From Pseudomonas maioricensis (GTDB taxonomy: Bacteria > Pseudomonadota > Gammaproteobacteria > Pseudomonadales > Pseudomonadaceae): 64,000 nt of DNA. A program made the position numbers and the translations under genes. Shown here piece after piece: positions 1 through 10,160 of this stretch (positions within the stretch are counted from its first letter, which is position 1; each line of letters starts with the position of its first letter). Location: the NCBI RefSeq assembly GCF_022790535.1, contig NZ_LOHG01000008.1, positions 111,697 to 175,696 of the forward strand, in the 5' to 3' direction. The notes under the pieces were generated by a model that ran no database searches, was not told where the DNA came from, and worked only from the letters and a program-made list of their open reading frames with translations.

Positions 1-55
1 CTCCCACGGGGGACCGAATTGACCGGGCGACGCCGGTGTACTGAAATGCTATCCC

Positions 56-82
56 TTGTGGGAGCGAGGCTTGCCCGCGATA
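56..82. repeat. single REP element (GAGCGAGGCTTGCCCGCGA type)
   Basis: A REP-like sequence ending in a GCTTGCCCGCGA core lies upstream of tpx. The same core appears as an inverted pair at 9925-10017 and, with a variant arm, at 24040-24104. Its possible partner would lie left of the window, since position 1 begins with the matching CTCCCAC end. Confidence 0.6.
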
Positions 83-201
83 CAGGCGCTGCGGTGGATC
101 AGTGGAACCGGGTCGAATTCATCACTCTGCACTCTAGGTCGATCAACACTTTCATGGTTAACTTCCGGGTCTAATCAACCCGTGGAAAAAGGATTCAGCT
201 C

Positions 202-702
202 ATGGCTCAAGTGACTCGTAGAGGCAACCCTGTCCAAATCAATGGCGAACTGCCAAAGGTCGGCGCTGCAGCTCCGGCCTTCAAGCTGGTCGGCGCTGAT
301 CTTGCTGACGTGACCCTGGCCGACTTTTCCGGCAAGCGTAAAGTACTGAACATTTTCCCAAGCGTTGATACGCCTACGTGCGCCACCTCCGTGCGTAAGT
401 TCAATGCCCAGGCCAACGACCTGAATAACGCAGTCGTTCTGTGCATCTCCGCAGACCTGCCATTCGCCCAAGCCCGCTTCTGTGGCGCTGAAGGTCTGGA
501 AAATGTGAAAAACCTCTCCACCATGCGTGGCGGCGAGTTCAAAGAAAACTACGGCGTTGCCATCGCTGATGGGCCGATGGTAGGCCTGACCACTCGTGCC
601 GTAGTCGTACTGGATGAGAATGACAAAGTGCTTTACAGCGAACTGGTTCCTGAAATTGGCCAGGAACCTGACTACGATGCTGCGTTGGCCGTACTGAAGT
701 AA
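202..702 (+). CDS. tpx: thiol peroxidase (Tpx)
   Basis: Atypical 2-Cys peroxiredoxin that reduces hydrogen peroxide and organic peroxides using thioredoxin; expected in the cytoplasm or periplasm depending on species. The 166-aa length is normal for the family. The peroxidatic cysteine is Cys60 in the DTPTC motif and the resolving cysteine is Cys94 in the RFCGAEG segment, the typical Tpx spacing. The ATG at 202 follows an AAAAGGA ribosome binding site at about 186-192. The gene is monocistronic, with its own hairpin terminator 19 nt after the stop. No signal peptide is visible. Identification is secure. Confidence 0.96.
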   Translation: MAQVTRRGNPVQINGELPKVGAAAPAFKLVGADLADVTLADFSGKRKVLNIFPSVDTPTCATSVRKFNAQANDLNNAVVLCISADLPFAQARFCGAEGLENVKNLSTMRGGEFKENYGVAIADGPMVGLTTRAVVVLDENDKVLYSELVPEIGQEPDYDAALAVLK

Positions 703-720
703 CACCTCGCAATACTTGGA

Positions 721-746
721 CGGCCTGAATATGTTCAGGCCGTTTT
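721..746 (+). terminator. intrinsic terminator of tpx
   Basis: Perfect 9-bp stem (CGGCCTGAA / TTCAGGCCG) with a 4-nt TATG loop, followed by TTTT. It lies just after tpx and before the mux operon. Confidence 0.9.
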
Positions 747-860
747 CGTTTACGCTTCAGCTGTTTAACAAAAGTAAGGACTAGGTAAATTGCCGGTAAA
801 GGCGCTTTGCTTGTCACGCATCTGTGCTTATTGTTCACCCTCCTGAAAGCCCCATCCGCA

Positions 861-2171
861 ATGGTTGATTTATTCATGCAATTGTCTGGCCCCCGTAGTT
901 CCCGTCGCTGGCTCCTCAGCCTGTTGGTCCTGTTGATTATCGTCGGCCTGTGCTGGTGGTTGTGGCCGACATCTGCGCCGAACAAAGAGGGCGCAAGCCG
1001 TAAGGCTGGAGGTGCGGCTCAAAGCGGCATTGCCCGACCAGGATTTGGTGGCTCAACCGTTGCTGTACCGGTACGGGTCGCGCCTGCGGTGTTGGGTGAT
1101 TTCCCTATTTACTACAAGGCGCTGGGTACGGTGACTGCGATGAACACCATCAACGTGCGCAGCCGGGTCGCAGGGGAACTGGTCAAAATCAATTTTCAGG
1201 AAGGGCAGATGGTCAAGGCCGGAGACTTGCTGGCCGAGATCGACCCGCGCAGTTATCAGATTGCCTTGCAGCAGGCTGAGGGCACCCTGGCGACCAATCA
1301 GGCACTGTTGAAAAACGCGCAGCTGGACGTTCAGCGTTATCGCGGGCTGTACGCCGAAGACAGCATTGCAAAACAGACCCTGGACACCGCCGAATCGCTG
1401 GTCAACCAGTATCAGGGCACGATCAAGACCAATCAGGCGGCGGTCGGCGACGCGAAGCTCAACCTTGAATTCACCCGTATTCGTGCACCGATTGCCGGTC
1501 GCATCGGCCTCAAACAGCTGGACGTCGGCAATCTGGTCGCAGCCAACGACACGACTGCGCTGGTGATCATCACTCAAACCAAGCCTATTACCGTTGCGTT
1601 TACCTTGCCGGAGAAAGACCTGTCGGCAGTGATCGCACGTTATCGCAGCGGCGACAAACTGCCAGTGGAAGCCTGGGACCGTGGCGACGTAAAGCAACAG
1701 GCCAAGGGCGTGCTCGCCAGCCTGGATAACCAGATCGATGTCGCCACCGGGACGCTGAAGTTCAAGGCGCGCTTCGATAATCAGGACGAGGTGTTGTTCC
1801 CCAACCAGTTCGTCAATGTGCATCTGCTGGCCGACACGCTCAAACAGGCGGTACTGGTGCCAACGGCGGCTATCCAGTTTGGTACCAGTGGCACGTTCGT
1901 CTACGCCATGGACGGTGACAACAAGGTCAAGATCCGAGCCCTCAAAACCGGTGCCAACAATGAGCAACAGACCGTCGTCAGTGAGGGGTTGTCAGCCGGT
2001 GATCGCGTGGTGCTGGAAGGTACTGACCGTCTACGCGATGGCGCTGCGGTAGAAGTGGTCACCGACAGCAAGGATGTGCCGACTACGCCAGGTCAGCAGT
2101 TGCAGGGCAAACCGGGCAAGGGCAGTGATGAGTCGGCGTCTGTTGCCAAGGCGGAAAGTACGCGCGCATGA
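861..2171 (+). CDS. muxA: RND efflux periplasmic adaptor MuxA (MdtA family)
   Basis: Membrane-fusion protein bridging the inner-membrane RND pumps MuxB/MuxC and the outer-membrane channel OpmB. The order adaptor - two RND pumps - channel is diagnostic of MdtABC/MuxABC-type systems. A basic N-tail (RSSRR) precedes one hydrophobic anchor of about 20 residues. Then come a lipoyl/barrel-sandwich half-motif, an alpha-hairpin rich in Gln/Ala, and a beta-barrel region with the [16 protein letters not shown] segment. The frame is open from a TTG at 807 that has a closely spaced AAAGG. I prefer ATG 861 (436 aa), because the anchor then starts about 16 residues in; ATG 876 is also possible. The stop overlaps the muxB start by 4 nt (ATGA). 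Confidence 0.88.
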   Translation: MVDLFMQLSGPRSSRRWLLSLLVLLIIVGLCWWLWPTSAPNKEGASRKAGGAAQSGIARPGFGGSTVAVPVRVAPAVLGDFPIYYKALGTVTAMNTINVRSRVAGELVKINFQEGQMVKAGDLLAEIDPRSYQIALQQAEGTLATNQALLKNAQLDVQRYRGLYAEDSIAKQTLDTAESLVNQYQGTIKTNQAAVGDAKLNLEFTRIRAPIAGRIGLKQLDVGNLVAANDTTALVIITQTKPITVAFTLPEKDLSAVIARYRSGDKLPVEAWDRGDVKQQAKGVLASLDNQIDVATGTLKFKARFDNQDEVLFPNQFVNVHLLADTLKQAVLVPTAAIQFGTSGTFVYAMDGDNKVKIRALKTGANNEQQTVVSEGLSAGDRVVLEGTDRLRDGAAVEVVTDSKDVPTTPGQQLQGKPGKGSDESASVAKAESTRA

Positions 2172-5100
2172 ACATCTCCAGACTGTTCATCCTGCGGCCG
2201 GTCGCTACGACCCTGAGCATGCTTGCCATCGTTCTGGCCGGTTTGATCGCCTATAAATTGTTGCCGGTTTCTGCATTGCCGCAAGTCGATTACCCGACTA
2301 TCCGGGTGATGACGTTGTACCCTGGCGCAAGTCCGCAAGTGATGACCAGTGCTGTAACCGCGCCACTTGAACGCCAGTTCGGGCAGATGCCGGGCCTGAG
2401 CCAGATGGCGTCCACCAGTTCCGGTGGCGCGTCGGTGATCACCTTGCGCTTCAGCCTGGACCTGAACATGGATGTGGCAGAGCAATCGGTGCAGGCTGCC
2501 ATCAATGCCGCAACCAATCTTTTGCCGACGGATTTGCCCGCGCCGCCGGTTTACAACAAGGTCAACCCGGCAGATACCCCGGTCCTGACACTCGCTATCA
2601 CCTCCAAAACCATGCTGTTGCCCAAGCTCAACGATCTGGTCGACACGCGCATGGCGCAGAAGATCTCCCAGATTAGCGGGGTCGGCATGGTCAGTATTGC
2701 CGGTGGTCAGCGTCAGGCGGTACGGATCAAGGTTAACCCCGACGCTCTCGCGGCCAACGGGTTGAACCTGTCAGATGTGCGCACGTTGATTGGTGCTTCC
2801 AACGTCAATCAGCCCAAGGGCAACTTCGATGGCCCGACCCGCGTGTCGATGCTCGATGCCAATGACCAGCTTAAATCGCCTGAGGAATACGCCAATCTGA
2901 TTCTGGCCTACAGCAATGGTGCACCGCTGCGCCTGAAGGACGTGGCAGAAATCGTTGACGGCGCCGAGAACGAGCGTCTGGCGGCGTGGGCCAATGAAAA
3001 CCAGGCGGTGCTGCTCAATATTCAGCGTCAGCCGGGTGCCAACGTCATTGAGGTGGTGGACCGGATCAAGGCGCTGCTCCCGAGCATTACCGATAACCTG
3101 CCAGCGGGGCTGGATGTCGTGGTCCTGACAGACCGCACCCAGACGATTCGTGCCTCGGTCAAAGACGTGCAGCACGAATTGCTGATTGCCATCGTGCTCG
3201 TCGTACTGGTTACCTTCCTGTTTCTACGTCGCTTCAGCGCCACGATCATTCCGTCGATTGCTGTGCCGCTGTCGCTTGTGGGCACTTTCGGTGTGATGTA
3301 TCTGGCGGGGTTTTCGGTCAATAACCTGACCTTGATGGCGATGACAATTGCCACCGGGTTCGTGGTCGACGATGCCATCGTCATGCTGGAAAACATTTCC
3401 CGACATATCGAAGAGGGCGAGTCGCCTATGCAGGCGGCTCTCAAGGGCGCCAAGCAGATTGGTTTCACGCTGGTATCGCTGACCATCTCCCTGATTGCCG
3501 TATTGATCCCGCTGCTGTTCATGGCGGACGTAGTAGGGCGGTTGTTCCGCGAGTTTGCCATTACGCTGGCGGTCGCCATTCTGATATCGCTGGTGGTGTC
3601 GCTGACCCTGACGCCGATGATGTGTGCCCGTTTGCTGAAGCGCGAGCCGAGGGAAGAAGAACAAAGCCGTTTCTACCGGGCCAGTGGCGCCTGGCTGGAC
3701 TGGTTGGTGGAGGCGTACGGCAACAAGCTGCGTTGGGTACTCAAGCATCAACCTCTCACGTTGCTGGTGGCCATCGGCACACTGGCATTGACCGTTTTCC
3801 TGTACATGGTCGTGCCCAAGGGCTTCTTTCCCGTGCAGGACACCGGCGTCATCCAGGGTATCTCCGAGGCACCGCAATCTGTGTCGTTCGCGGCAATGAG
3901 CGAGCGCCAGCAGTCCTTGGCGAAGATCATTCTGCAAGACCCCGACGTGGCAAGCCTTTCATCCTATATCGGTGTCGATGGCGACAACGCCACGCTCAAC
4001 AGCGGTCGTCTGTTGATCAACCTCAAGACGCATGCCGAGCGCGATGTCACCGCGACCGAGATTATTCAGCGTCTGCAGCCGCAGTTGGACAAGTTGTCGG
4101 GTATCCGCCTGTTCCTGCAACCGGTGCAAGACCTGACCATCGAGGATCGGGTCAGTCGAACCCAGTATCAATTCAGCATGTCGTCGCCGGATGCCGAACT
4201 GCTCAGTCTGTGGAGCGGGCGCTTGGTCGATGCGTTGAGTAAACGTCCCGAACTGACCGATGTCGCCAGTGACTTGCAGGACAAAGGTCTGCAGGTCTAC
4301 CTGAACATTGACCGGGATGCGGCAAGCCGTCTCGGGGTCACCGTGGCCAATATCACTGATGCGTTGTATGACGCGTTTGGGCAACGGCAGATTTCCACGA
4401 TCTACACTCAGGCCAGCCAGTACCGGGTGGTGCTGCAAGCCGCGACGGCCAGCGAGTTGGGGCCGGAGGCGCTGGAGCAGATTCATGTCAAAACCACCGA
4501 CGGCGCTCAGGTCAAACTGTCGAGTCTGGCGCATGTCGAACAGCGTCAGGCGCAACTGGCCATTGCGCACCTGGGGCAGTTTCCGGCGGTCATGATGTCC
4601 TTCAATCTGGCGTCCGATGTCGCTCTGGGCGCAGCTGTAGAAGTCATTCAACAGGTAGAGAAAGACATCGGCATGCCAATTGGTGTGCAAACTGAATTCC
4701 AGGGCGCGGCTCAGGCTTTCCAGGCATCTCTGTCCAGTACCTTGCTGCTGATTCTCGCAGCGATCGTGACCATGTACATCGTGCTGGGTGTGCTGTACGA
4801 GAGTTACATTCATCCGATCACTATTCTTTCGACATTGCCGTCAGCTGCGGTTGGGGCTTTGCTGGCCTTGCTGATCAGTGGCAATGATCTGGGCATGATC
4901 GCGATTATCGGCATCATCCTGCTGATCGGTATCGTCAAGAAGAACGCCATCATGATGATCGACTTTGCTTTGGATGCTGAGCGTAATCGAGGCGTTGATC
5001 CCGAAACAGCGATCTACGAGGCCGCATTGCTGCGTTTTCGGCCGATCCTCATGACCACCATGGCGGCGCTGTTCGGCGCGATACCGCTAATGCTGGCAAG

Positions 5101-5278
5101 TGGTTCCGGCGCTGAATTGCGCCAGCCATTGGGGCTGGTGATGGTTGGCGGCCTGATGCTGAGTCAGGTGCTGACGTTATTCACGACGCCCGTTATTTAT
5201 CTCTATTTTGACCGGATGGGTCGCCGCTGGGGCCGCAAGCCGGATTCCAGCGCGCGTCTGGAGCAGGCTGACGCATGA
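2168..5278 (+). CDS. muxB: RND efflux permease MuxB (MdtB family)
   Basis: Proton-driven inner-membrane drug exporter, one of two different RND subunits that form a heterotrimer with MuxC. At 1036 aa it has the normal full length. The family hallmarks are visible: an N-terminal helix followed by the pore-domain PQVDYPTI segment, the TM4 double-aspartate proton relay in [13 protein letters not shown], and the C-terminal [12 protein letters not shown] lysine motif. Two pore/docking loops separate two sets of six TM helices. The start overlaps the muxA stop (ATGA), and its own stop overlaps muxC (ATGA), so the genes are translationally coupled. Confidence 0.95.
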   Translation: MNISRLFILRPVATTLSMLAIVLAGLIAYKLLPVSALPQVDYPTIRVMTLYPGASPQVMTSAVTAPLERQFGQMPGLSQMASTSSGGASVITLRFSLDLNMDVAEQSVQAAINAATNLLPTDLPAPPVYNKVNPADTPVLTLAITSKTMLLPKLNDLVDTRMAQKISQISGVGMVSIAGGQRQAVRIKVNPDALAANGLNLSDVRTLIGASNVNQPKGNFDGPTRVSMLDANDQLKSPEEYANLILAYSNGAPLRLKDVAEIVDGAENERLAAWANENQAVLLNIQRQPGANVIEVVDRIKALLPSITDNLPAGLDVVVLTDRTQTIRASVKDVQHELLIAIVLVVLVTFLFLRRFSATIIPSIAVPLSLVGTFGVMYLAGFSVNNLTLMAMTIATGFVVDDAIVMLENISRHIEEGESPMQAALKGAKQIGFTLVSLTISLIAVLIPLLFMADVVGRLFREFAITLAVAILISLVVSLTLTPMMCARLLKREPREEEQSRFYRASGAWLDWLVEAYGNKLRWVLKHQPLTLLVAIGTLALTVFLYMVVPKGFFPVQDTGVIQGISEAPQSVSFAAMSERQQSLAKIILQDPDVASLSSYIGVDGDNATLNSGRLLINLKTHAERDVTATEIIQRLQPQLDKLSGIRLFLQPVQDLTIEDRVSRTQYQFSMSSPDAELLSLWSGRLVDALSKRPELTDVASDLQDKGLQVYLNIDRDAASRLGVTVANITDALYDAFGQRQISTIYTQASQYRVVLQAATASELGPEALEQIHVKTTDGAQVKLSSLAHVEQRQAQLAIAHLGQFPAVMMSFNLASDVALGAAVEVIQQVEKDIGMPIGVQTEFQGAAQAFQASLSSTLLLILAAIVTMYIVLGVLYESYIHPITILSTLPSAAVGALLALLISGNDLGMIAIIGIILLIGIVKKNAIMMIDFALDAERNRGVDPETAIYEAALLRFRPILMTTMAALFGAIPLMLASGSGAELRQPLGLVMVGGLMLSQVLTLFTTPVIYLYFDRMGRRWGRKPDSSARLEQADA

Positions 5279-8200
5279 ACCTGTCCGGCCCTTTTATCCG
5301 CAGACCGGTAGCAACCATGCTGCTCAGTCTGGCGATCATGCTGCTGGGCGGCGTCAGCTTTGGGCTGCTGCCGGTGGCGCCGCTGCCGAATATGGATTTC
5401 CCGGTCATCGTGGTTTCTGCGAGTTTGCCGGGGGCCAGCCCGGAAATCATGGCCTCCAGTGTTGCCACGCCGCTGGAGCGCTCACTGGGTTCGATCGCCG
5501 GCATTAACACCATGAGCAGTCGATCAAGCCAGGGCTCCACACGGGTGATTCTGCAGTTCGACCTGGACCGCGATATCAACGGTGCGGCGCGAGAGGTGCA
5601 AGCGGCCATCAATGCGTCGCGCAATCTGCTGCCCAGCGGGATGCGCAGCATGCCGACCTACAAAAAGGTCAACCCGTCCCAGGCGCCAATCATGGTCTTA
5701 TCGCTGACCTCCGAAGTGCTGGAGAAGGGCGAACTCTACGATATGGCGTCGACGATTCTCTCCCAAAGCCTGTCTCAGGTCAGTGGCGTGGGCGAGGTAC
5801 AGATCGGTGGCAGTTCGCTGCCTGCGGTGCGAATCGAGCTTGAGCCACAGTTGCTGGATCAGTACGGCGTATCGCTGGATGAGGTGCGCACAGCGGTGAA
5901 CGCCGCCAACGTCCGTCGTCCAAAGGGGGCGGTGGAAAACTCCAAGTACAACTGGCAGGTTCAGGCCAACGATCAACTGGAGAAAGCATCGGATTATGAG
6001 TCGCTGATCATTCGCTACCAGGACGGCGCAGCATTACGCCTCAAGGATGTCGCGAAGGTCAGCGACGGCGTGGAAAATCGCTACAACTCAGGCTTCTTCA
6101 ACAAAAAGCCTGCAGTGCTGCTGGTGATCAACCGGCAGGCAGGCGCCAACATTATTGAAACCGTGGCGCAGATCAAGGCCCAACTGCCTGCTCTGGAGGC
6201 CGTGTTACCCGCCAGTGCCACGTTGAAGGTTGCGATGGATCGCTCGCCGGTGATCAAGGCCACGTTGCATGAGGCGGAGATGACGCTGTTGATCGCCGTC
6301 ATTCTGGTGATCCTGGTGGTTTACCTGTTCCTCGGCAACTTCCGCGCATCGCTGATCCCGACACTGGCGGTCCCCGTTTCGTTGGTCGGCACCTTCGCGA
6401 TCATGTACCTGTACGGATTTTCCCTGAACAACCTGTCGTTAATGGCGTTGATTCTTGCCACGGGGTTGGTAGTCGACGATGCGATCGTGGTGCTGGAAAA
6501 CATTTCCCGGCATATCGACAAGGGGCTGGCCCCCTTGCAAGCAGCCTATCTGGGTGCCAAAGAGGTGGGCTTCACTCTGTTGGCCATGAACGTATCGCTG
6601 GTGGCAGTGTTCATCTCGATCCTGTTCATGGGCGGTCTGGTGGAAAGTCTGTTCCGCGAGTTCTCCATTACGCTTTCGGCATCGATCATTGTGTCGCTCG
6701 TCGTGTCGCTGACGCTGACCCCGATGCTCTGCGCGCGCTGGCTCAAACCTCACGTGCCGGGCAGCGAAAATGCTTTGCAGCGCTGGAGCAGCCGGGTCAA
6801 TGATCGCATGGTGGCGGGTTACGACCGCAGTCTGGGTTGGGTGATGCGCCATCGGCGGCTGACGCTGCTCAGCTTGCTGGTGACGGTGGTGGTTAACGTG
6901 GCGTTGTACGTGGTGGTGCCCAAGACCTTCCTGCCCACCCAGGACACCGGGCAACTGATGGGCTTCGTAAGGGGCGATGACGGGCTGTCATTCACGGTCA
7001 TGCAGCCGAAAATGGAAAAGTTTCGCGACGCTATTCTTGCCGACCCGGCGGTGGACACCGTGGCGGGTTTTATCGGTGGCAGCAACGGCACCAACAATGC
7101 GTTCATGCTGGTACGTCTGAAACCCGTCTCGGAGCGCAAGCTCACTGCCGAGCAGGTGGTGGAGCGCTTGCGCAAGGAAATGCCGAAGGTACCGGGCGGC
7201 CGCGTTTTCCTGTCGCCTGACCAGGATCTGCAATTGGGTGGCGGGCGCGAGCAGACGACTTCGGCCTATCAGTACATCCTGCAAAGCGGTGATCTGAATG
7301 CGCTGCGTGAGTGGTATCCCAAAGTGGTGGCGGCGCTCAAATCCCTTCCCGAGCTGACGGCTATCGATGCGCGCGAAGGGCGCGGCGCGCAGCAAGTCAC
7401 GTTGCAGGTCGACCGAGATGCCGCCAAACGCCTGGGTATCGACATGGACATGGTCACAGCGGTGCTCAACAACGCTTATAGCCAGCGTCAGGTCTCGACG
7501 ATTTATGACAGCCTCAACCAGTACAAGGTGGTGATGGAGGTCAATCCGAAGTTTGCTCAGGACCCGGCGACCCTTGAGCAGGTCCAGGTGATCACTGCGG
7601 ACGGTAATCGAGTGCCTTTGTCGAGCATTGCCCGGTATGAGCGCAGCCTGGCAGATGACACGGTTTCCCATGACGGGCAGTTCGCTTCGGAAAATATTTC
7701 ATTCGATCTGGCCGAAGGCTACAGCCTTGATCAGGCCACAGTGGCCATTGAGCGTGCGGTGGCAGAAGTGGGCTTGCCTTCGGACGTTATCGCCAAGATG
7801 GCCGGCACTGCCGATGCTTTTGCCGCCACCCAGAAAAGCCAGCCATGGATGATTCTCGGTGCTTTGCTGGCGGTGTATCTGGTGCTGGGTATCCTGTACG
7901 AAAGCTACATCCACCCGCTGACCATCCTGTCTACGCTGCCCTCCGCCGGGGTAGGGGCCTTGTTGAGCATCTATGTGCTGGGTTCGCAGTTCAGCCTGAT
8001 TTCGCTACTGGGGCTGTTCCTGTTGATCGGGGTGGTGAAGAAAAACGCCATCATGATGATCGACCTGGCGCTGCAGCTGGAACGTGACAGTGGCATGAGC
8101 CCGGTCGAATCGATTCGCGCCGCGTGCCTGCAACGTCTGCGGCCTATCCTGATGACTACCATGGCGGCCATTCTCGGCGCCTTGCCGCTGCTGCTGAGCA

Positions 8201-8382
8201 CGGCTGATGGCGCTGAAATGCGTCGTCCATTGGGTCTGTGCATCATAGGCGGGCTGGTCTTCAGCCAGGTCCTGACCCTTTACACCACCCCGGTGGTCTA
8301 CCTCTATCTCGACCGTTTGCGCCACCGCTTCAACAACTGGCGTGGCGTGCGTACCGATGCTGCTTTGGAAACTCCGCTATGA
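5275..8382 (+). CDS. muxC: RND efflux permease MuxC (MdtC family)
   Basis: Second RND subunit of the pump, 1035 aa, clearly homologous to the preceding gene along its whole length (pore-domain LPNMDFPVI start, TM4 [13 protein letters not shown] relay, C-terminal [12 protein letters not shown]). Paired non-identical RND genes distinguish Mdt/Mux from single-pump Mex systems. In Pseudomonas aeruginosa MuxABC-OpmB affects novobiocin and aztreonam resistance and virulence; the same role here is inference. Both ends overlap neighbouring genes by 4 nt. Confidence 0.95.
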   Translation: MNLSGPFIRRPVATMLLSLAIMLLGGVSFGLLPVAPLPNMDFPVIVVSASLPGASPEIMASSVATPLERSLGSIAGINTMSSRSSQGSTRVILQFDLDRDINGAAREVQAAINASRNLLPSGMRSMPTYKKVNPSQAPIMVLSLTSEVLEKGELYDMASTILSQSLSQVSGVGEVQIGGSSLPAVRIELEPQLLDQYGVSLDEVRTAVNAANVRRPKGAVENSKYNWQVQANDQLEKASDYESLIIRYQDGAALRLKDVAKVSDGVENRYNSGFFNKKPAVLLVINRQAGANIIETVAQIKAQLPALEAVLPASATLKVAMDRSPVIKATLHEAEMTLLIAVILVILVVYLFLGNFRASLIPTLAVPVSLVGTFAIMYLYGFSLNNLSLMALILATGLVVDDAIVVLENISRHIDKGLAPLQAAYLGAKEVGFTLLAMNVSLVAVFISILFMGGLVESLFREFSITLSASIIVSLVVSLTLTPMLCARWLKPHVPGSENALQRWSSRVNDRMVAGYDRSLGWVMRHRRLTLLSLLVTVVVNVALYVVVPKTFLPTQDTGQLMGFVRGDDGLSFTVMQPKMEKFRDAILADPAVDTVAGFIGGSNGTNNAFMLVRLKPVSERKLTAEQVVERLRKEMPKVPGGRVFLSPDQDLQLGGGREQTTSAYQYILQSGDLNALREWYPKVVAALKSLPELTAIDAREGRGAQQVTLQVDRDAAKRLGIDMDMVTAVLNNAYSQRQVSTIYDSLNQYKVVMEVNPKFAQDPATLEQVQVITADGNRVPLSSIARYERSLADDTVSHDGQFASENISFDLAEGYSLDQATVAIERAVAEVGLPSDVIAKMAGTADAFAATQKSQPWMILGALLAVYLVLGILYESYIHPLTILSTLPSAGVGALLSIYVLGSQFSLISLLGLFLLIGVVKKNAIMMIDLALQLERDSGMSPVESIRAACLQRLRPILMTTMAAILGALPLLLSTADGAEMRRPLGLCIIGGLVFSQVLTLYTTPVVYLYLDRLRHRFNNWRGVRTDAALETPL

Positions 8383-9857
8383 CCGCACAACAGAAGATCA
8401 ACCGTCTGAAACACTGGCCTGGGCGCACGCTTTGCCTGGCGTTATCTGTTGCGCTGCTGAGTGCCTGTGCGGTGGGGCCGGATTATAAAAAGCCGCAGAT
8501 GGCAACGCCCGCGCAGTTCAAGGGGGCAGAGGGCTGGACCCAGGCTTCGCCCAGCGATGCGATTGCCCGCGGCGCCTGGTGGGAAATTTACGGCGACACG
8601 CAACTGAACGGCCTGGTCGAGAAGCTCAACAGCTCCAACCAGACCGTGGCCCAGTACGAGGCACAGTATCGCCAGGCCAAGGCGCTGGTTCGCAGCTCTC
8701 GCGGGGCTTTCTTTCCGACGCTTGATTTCTCCGCTGGCAAGACCCGTTCAAGCCAGGGTACGGGCAGCAGCAGTTCGAGCCTGAGCAGTTCAAGCAGCGG
8801 CATTCGTGACACCTACAACACGCAACTGGGCGTCAGTTGGGAAGCCGATATCTGGGGCAAGCTGCGCCGTGGACTGGAGGCCGACACTGCCAGCGCCCAG
8901 GCAAGCCTCGCGGACCTTGCCGCCATGCAACTGAGCCTGCAATCGGAGTTGGTGCAGAACTACTTGCAGCTACGTGTCATCGACGAGCAAAAGCGCTTGC
9001 TTGAAGCCACTGTCGAGGCGTATCAGCGTTCGTTGACCCTGACCCAGAATCAATACCGCGCGGGTATTTCCGGGCGTGACTCCGTAGCGCAGGCGCAAAC
9101 CCAGCTGAAAAGCACTCAGGCTGATCTGATCGATCTGGTCTGGCAGCGTGCGCAATTCGAGAACGCCATTGCCGTGCTCATGGGCCAGGCCCCGGCGGAC
9201 TTTAATCTGGCCGCCAGCACGTCGATCCCCGCGCTGCCTGCAATTCCCTTGGAGTTACCGTCGCAGTTGCTTGAGCGCCGCCCGGATATTGCCGCGGCGG
9301 AGCGTTCGGTGATGGCAGCCAATGCCAATATCGGTATCGCCAAAGCGGCGTATTACCCGGACCTGACCTTGAGCATGAGCGGTGGTTACAGCAGCAGCAC
9401 ATTCTCCAACTGGGTCAGCCTGCCCAATCGTTTCTGGTCAGTGGGGCCGCAACTGGCGATGACGCTTTTCGACGGAGGTCAGCGTTCTGCGGAAGTAGAT
9501 CGAACTGAAGCCGTTTACGACCAGACGGTGGCGCAGTACCGGCAGACGGTCCTGAGCGGTTTTCAGGAAGTGGAAAATTACCTGGTGCAGCTCAAAGTCT
9601 ACGAAGACGAAGCCAGCGTGCGCGCCGAGGCGCTGGATGCCGCCCGTGAATCCCTGCGCCTGACCAGTAATCAGTACAAGGCTGGCCTGATCGGTTACCT
9701 GGACGTGGTCAACGTCCAGGCCACCGCCCTGAGTAACGAACGTAGTGTGCTGACCTTGCTGCAAAGCCGGCTGATTGCCAGCGTTCAGCTGATCGCCGCA
9801 TTGGGTGGGGGCTGGGATGCTCAACGTGGCCTGGATATACAGGCGGGTAAGGATTGA
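8379..9857 (+). CDS. opmB: outer-membrane efflux channel lipoprotein (OpmB, NodT/OprM family)
   Basis: TolC-like trimeric outer-membrane duct for the Mux pump. With the ATG at 8379, overlapping the muxC stop, the protein is 492 aa, usual for the family. An N-terminal signal ends in a lipobox (LLSACAVGPDY), so acylation at that Cys is expected. Two repeated coiled-coil/barrel halves are seen, each with the RRPDIAAAE / QAQTQLKSTQ type motifs. A Ser-rich stretch near residues 120-140 probably forms an extracellular or loop segment. Last gene of the operon. Confidence 0.93.
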   Translation: MTAQQKINRLKHWPGRTLCLALSVALLSACAVGPDYKKPQMATPAQFKGAEGWTQASPSDAIARGAWWEIYGDTQLNGLVEKLNSSNQTVAQYEAQYRQAKALVRSSRGAFFPTLDFSAGKTRSSQGTGSSSSSLSSSSSGIRDTYNTQLGVSWEADIWGKLRRGLEADTASAQASLADLAAMQLSLQSELVQNYLQLRVIDEQKRLLEATVEAYQRSLTLTQNQYRAGISGRDSVAQAQTQLKSTQADLIDLVWQRAQFENAIAVLMGQAPADFNLAASTSIPALPAIPLELPSQLLERRPDIAAAERSVMAANANIGIAKAAYYPDLTLSMSGGYSSSTFSNWVSLPNRFWSVGPQLAMTLFDGGQRSAEVDRTEAVYDQTVAQYRQTVLSGFQEVENYLVQLKVYEDEASVRAEALDAARESLRLTSNQYKAGLIGYLDVVNVQATALSNERSVLTLLQSRLIASVQLIAALGGGWDAQRGLDIQAGKD

Positions 9858-9924
9858 AGGATCGACCCCGCGCAAGTGCTTAAAGAAGGCTTTGCTGAAA
9901 GCCTGTCTAAGTGAGCGCACTTTA

Positions 9925-10017
9925 TTGTTGGAGCGAGGCTTGCCCGCGAAAAGACGATAATGAAGGCTATCTGGCTGACCTCGTCGTCTGATTCGCGGGC
10001 AAGCCTCGCTCCAACAA
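9925..10017. repeat. REPIN (inverted REP pair)
   Basis: A perfect 26-bp arm at 9925-9950 (reads TTGTTGGAGCGAGGCTTGCC...) is repeated inverted at 9992-10017, with a 41-nt spacer. This fills most of the 303-nt interval 9858-10160 between opmB and the next gene. The rest of that interval shows nothing recognisable. It could also act as a transcriptional barrier after the mux operon. Confidence 0.88.
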
Positions 10018-10160
10018 GAATCGGTTACGTTAAAAATTTCTAATTGATGGCAATCCGCCATATTTTCGACGAGTGACCGCCACAAGCTGTTGAACTCCCG
10101 GTAGAATCGCCTTTTTTGACTGGGCATGGATACGCTCATTTATCCAAGTCGCGGTCATCC

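Noticed and set aside
1053..1967. 304-codon antisense frame in muxA
   Set aside because: Lies opposite a well-identified gene, has no ribosome binding site and no recognisable motif; typical high-GC shadow.
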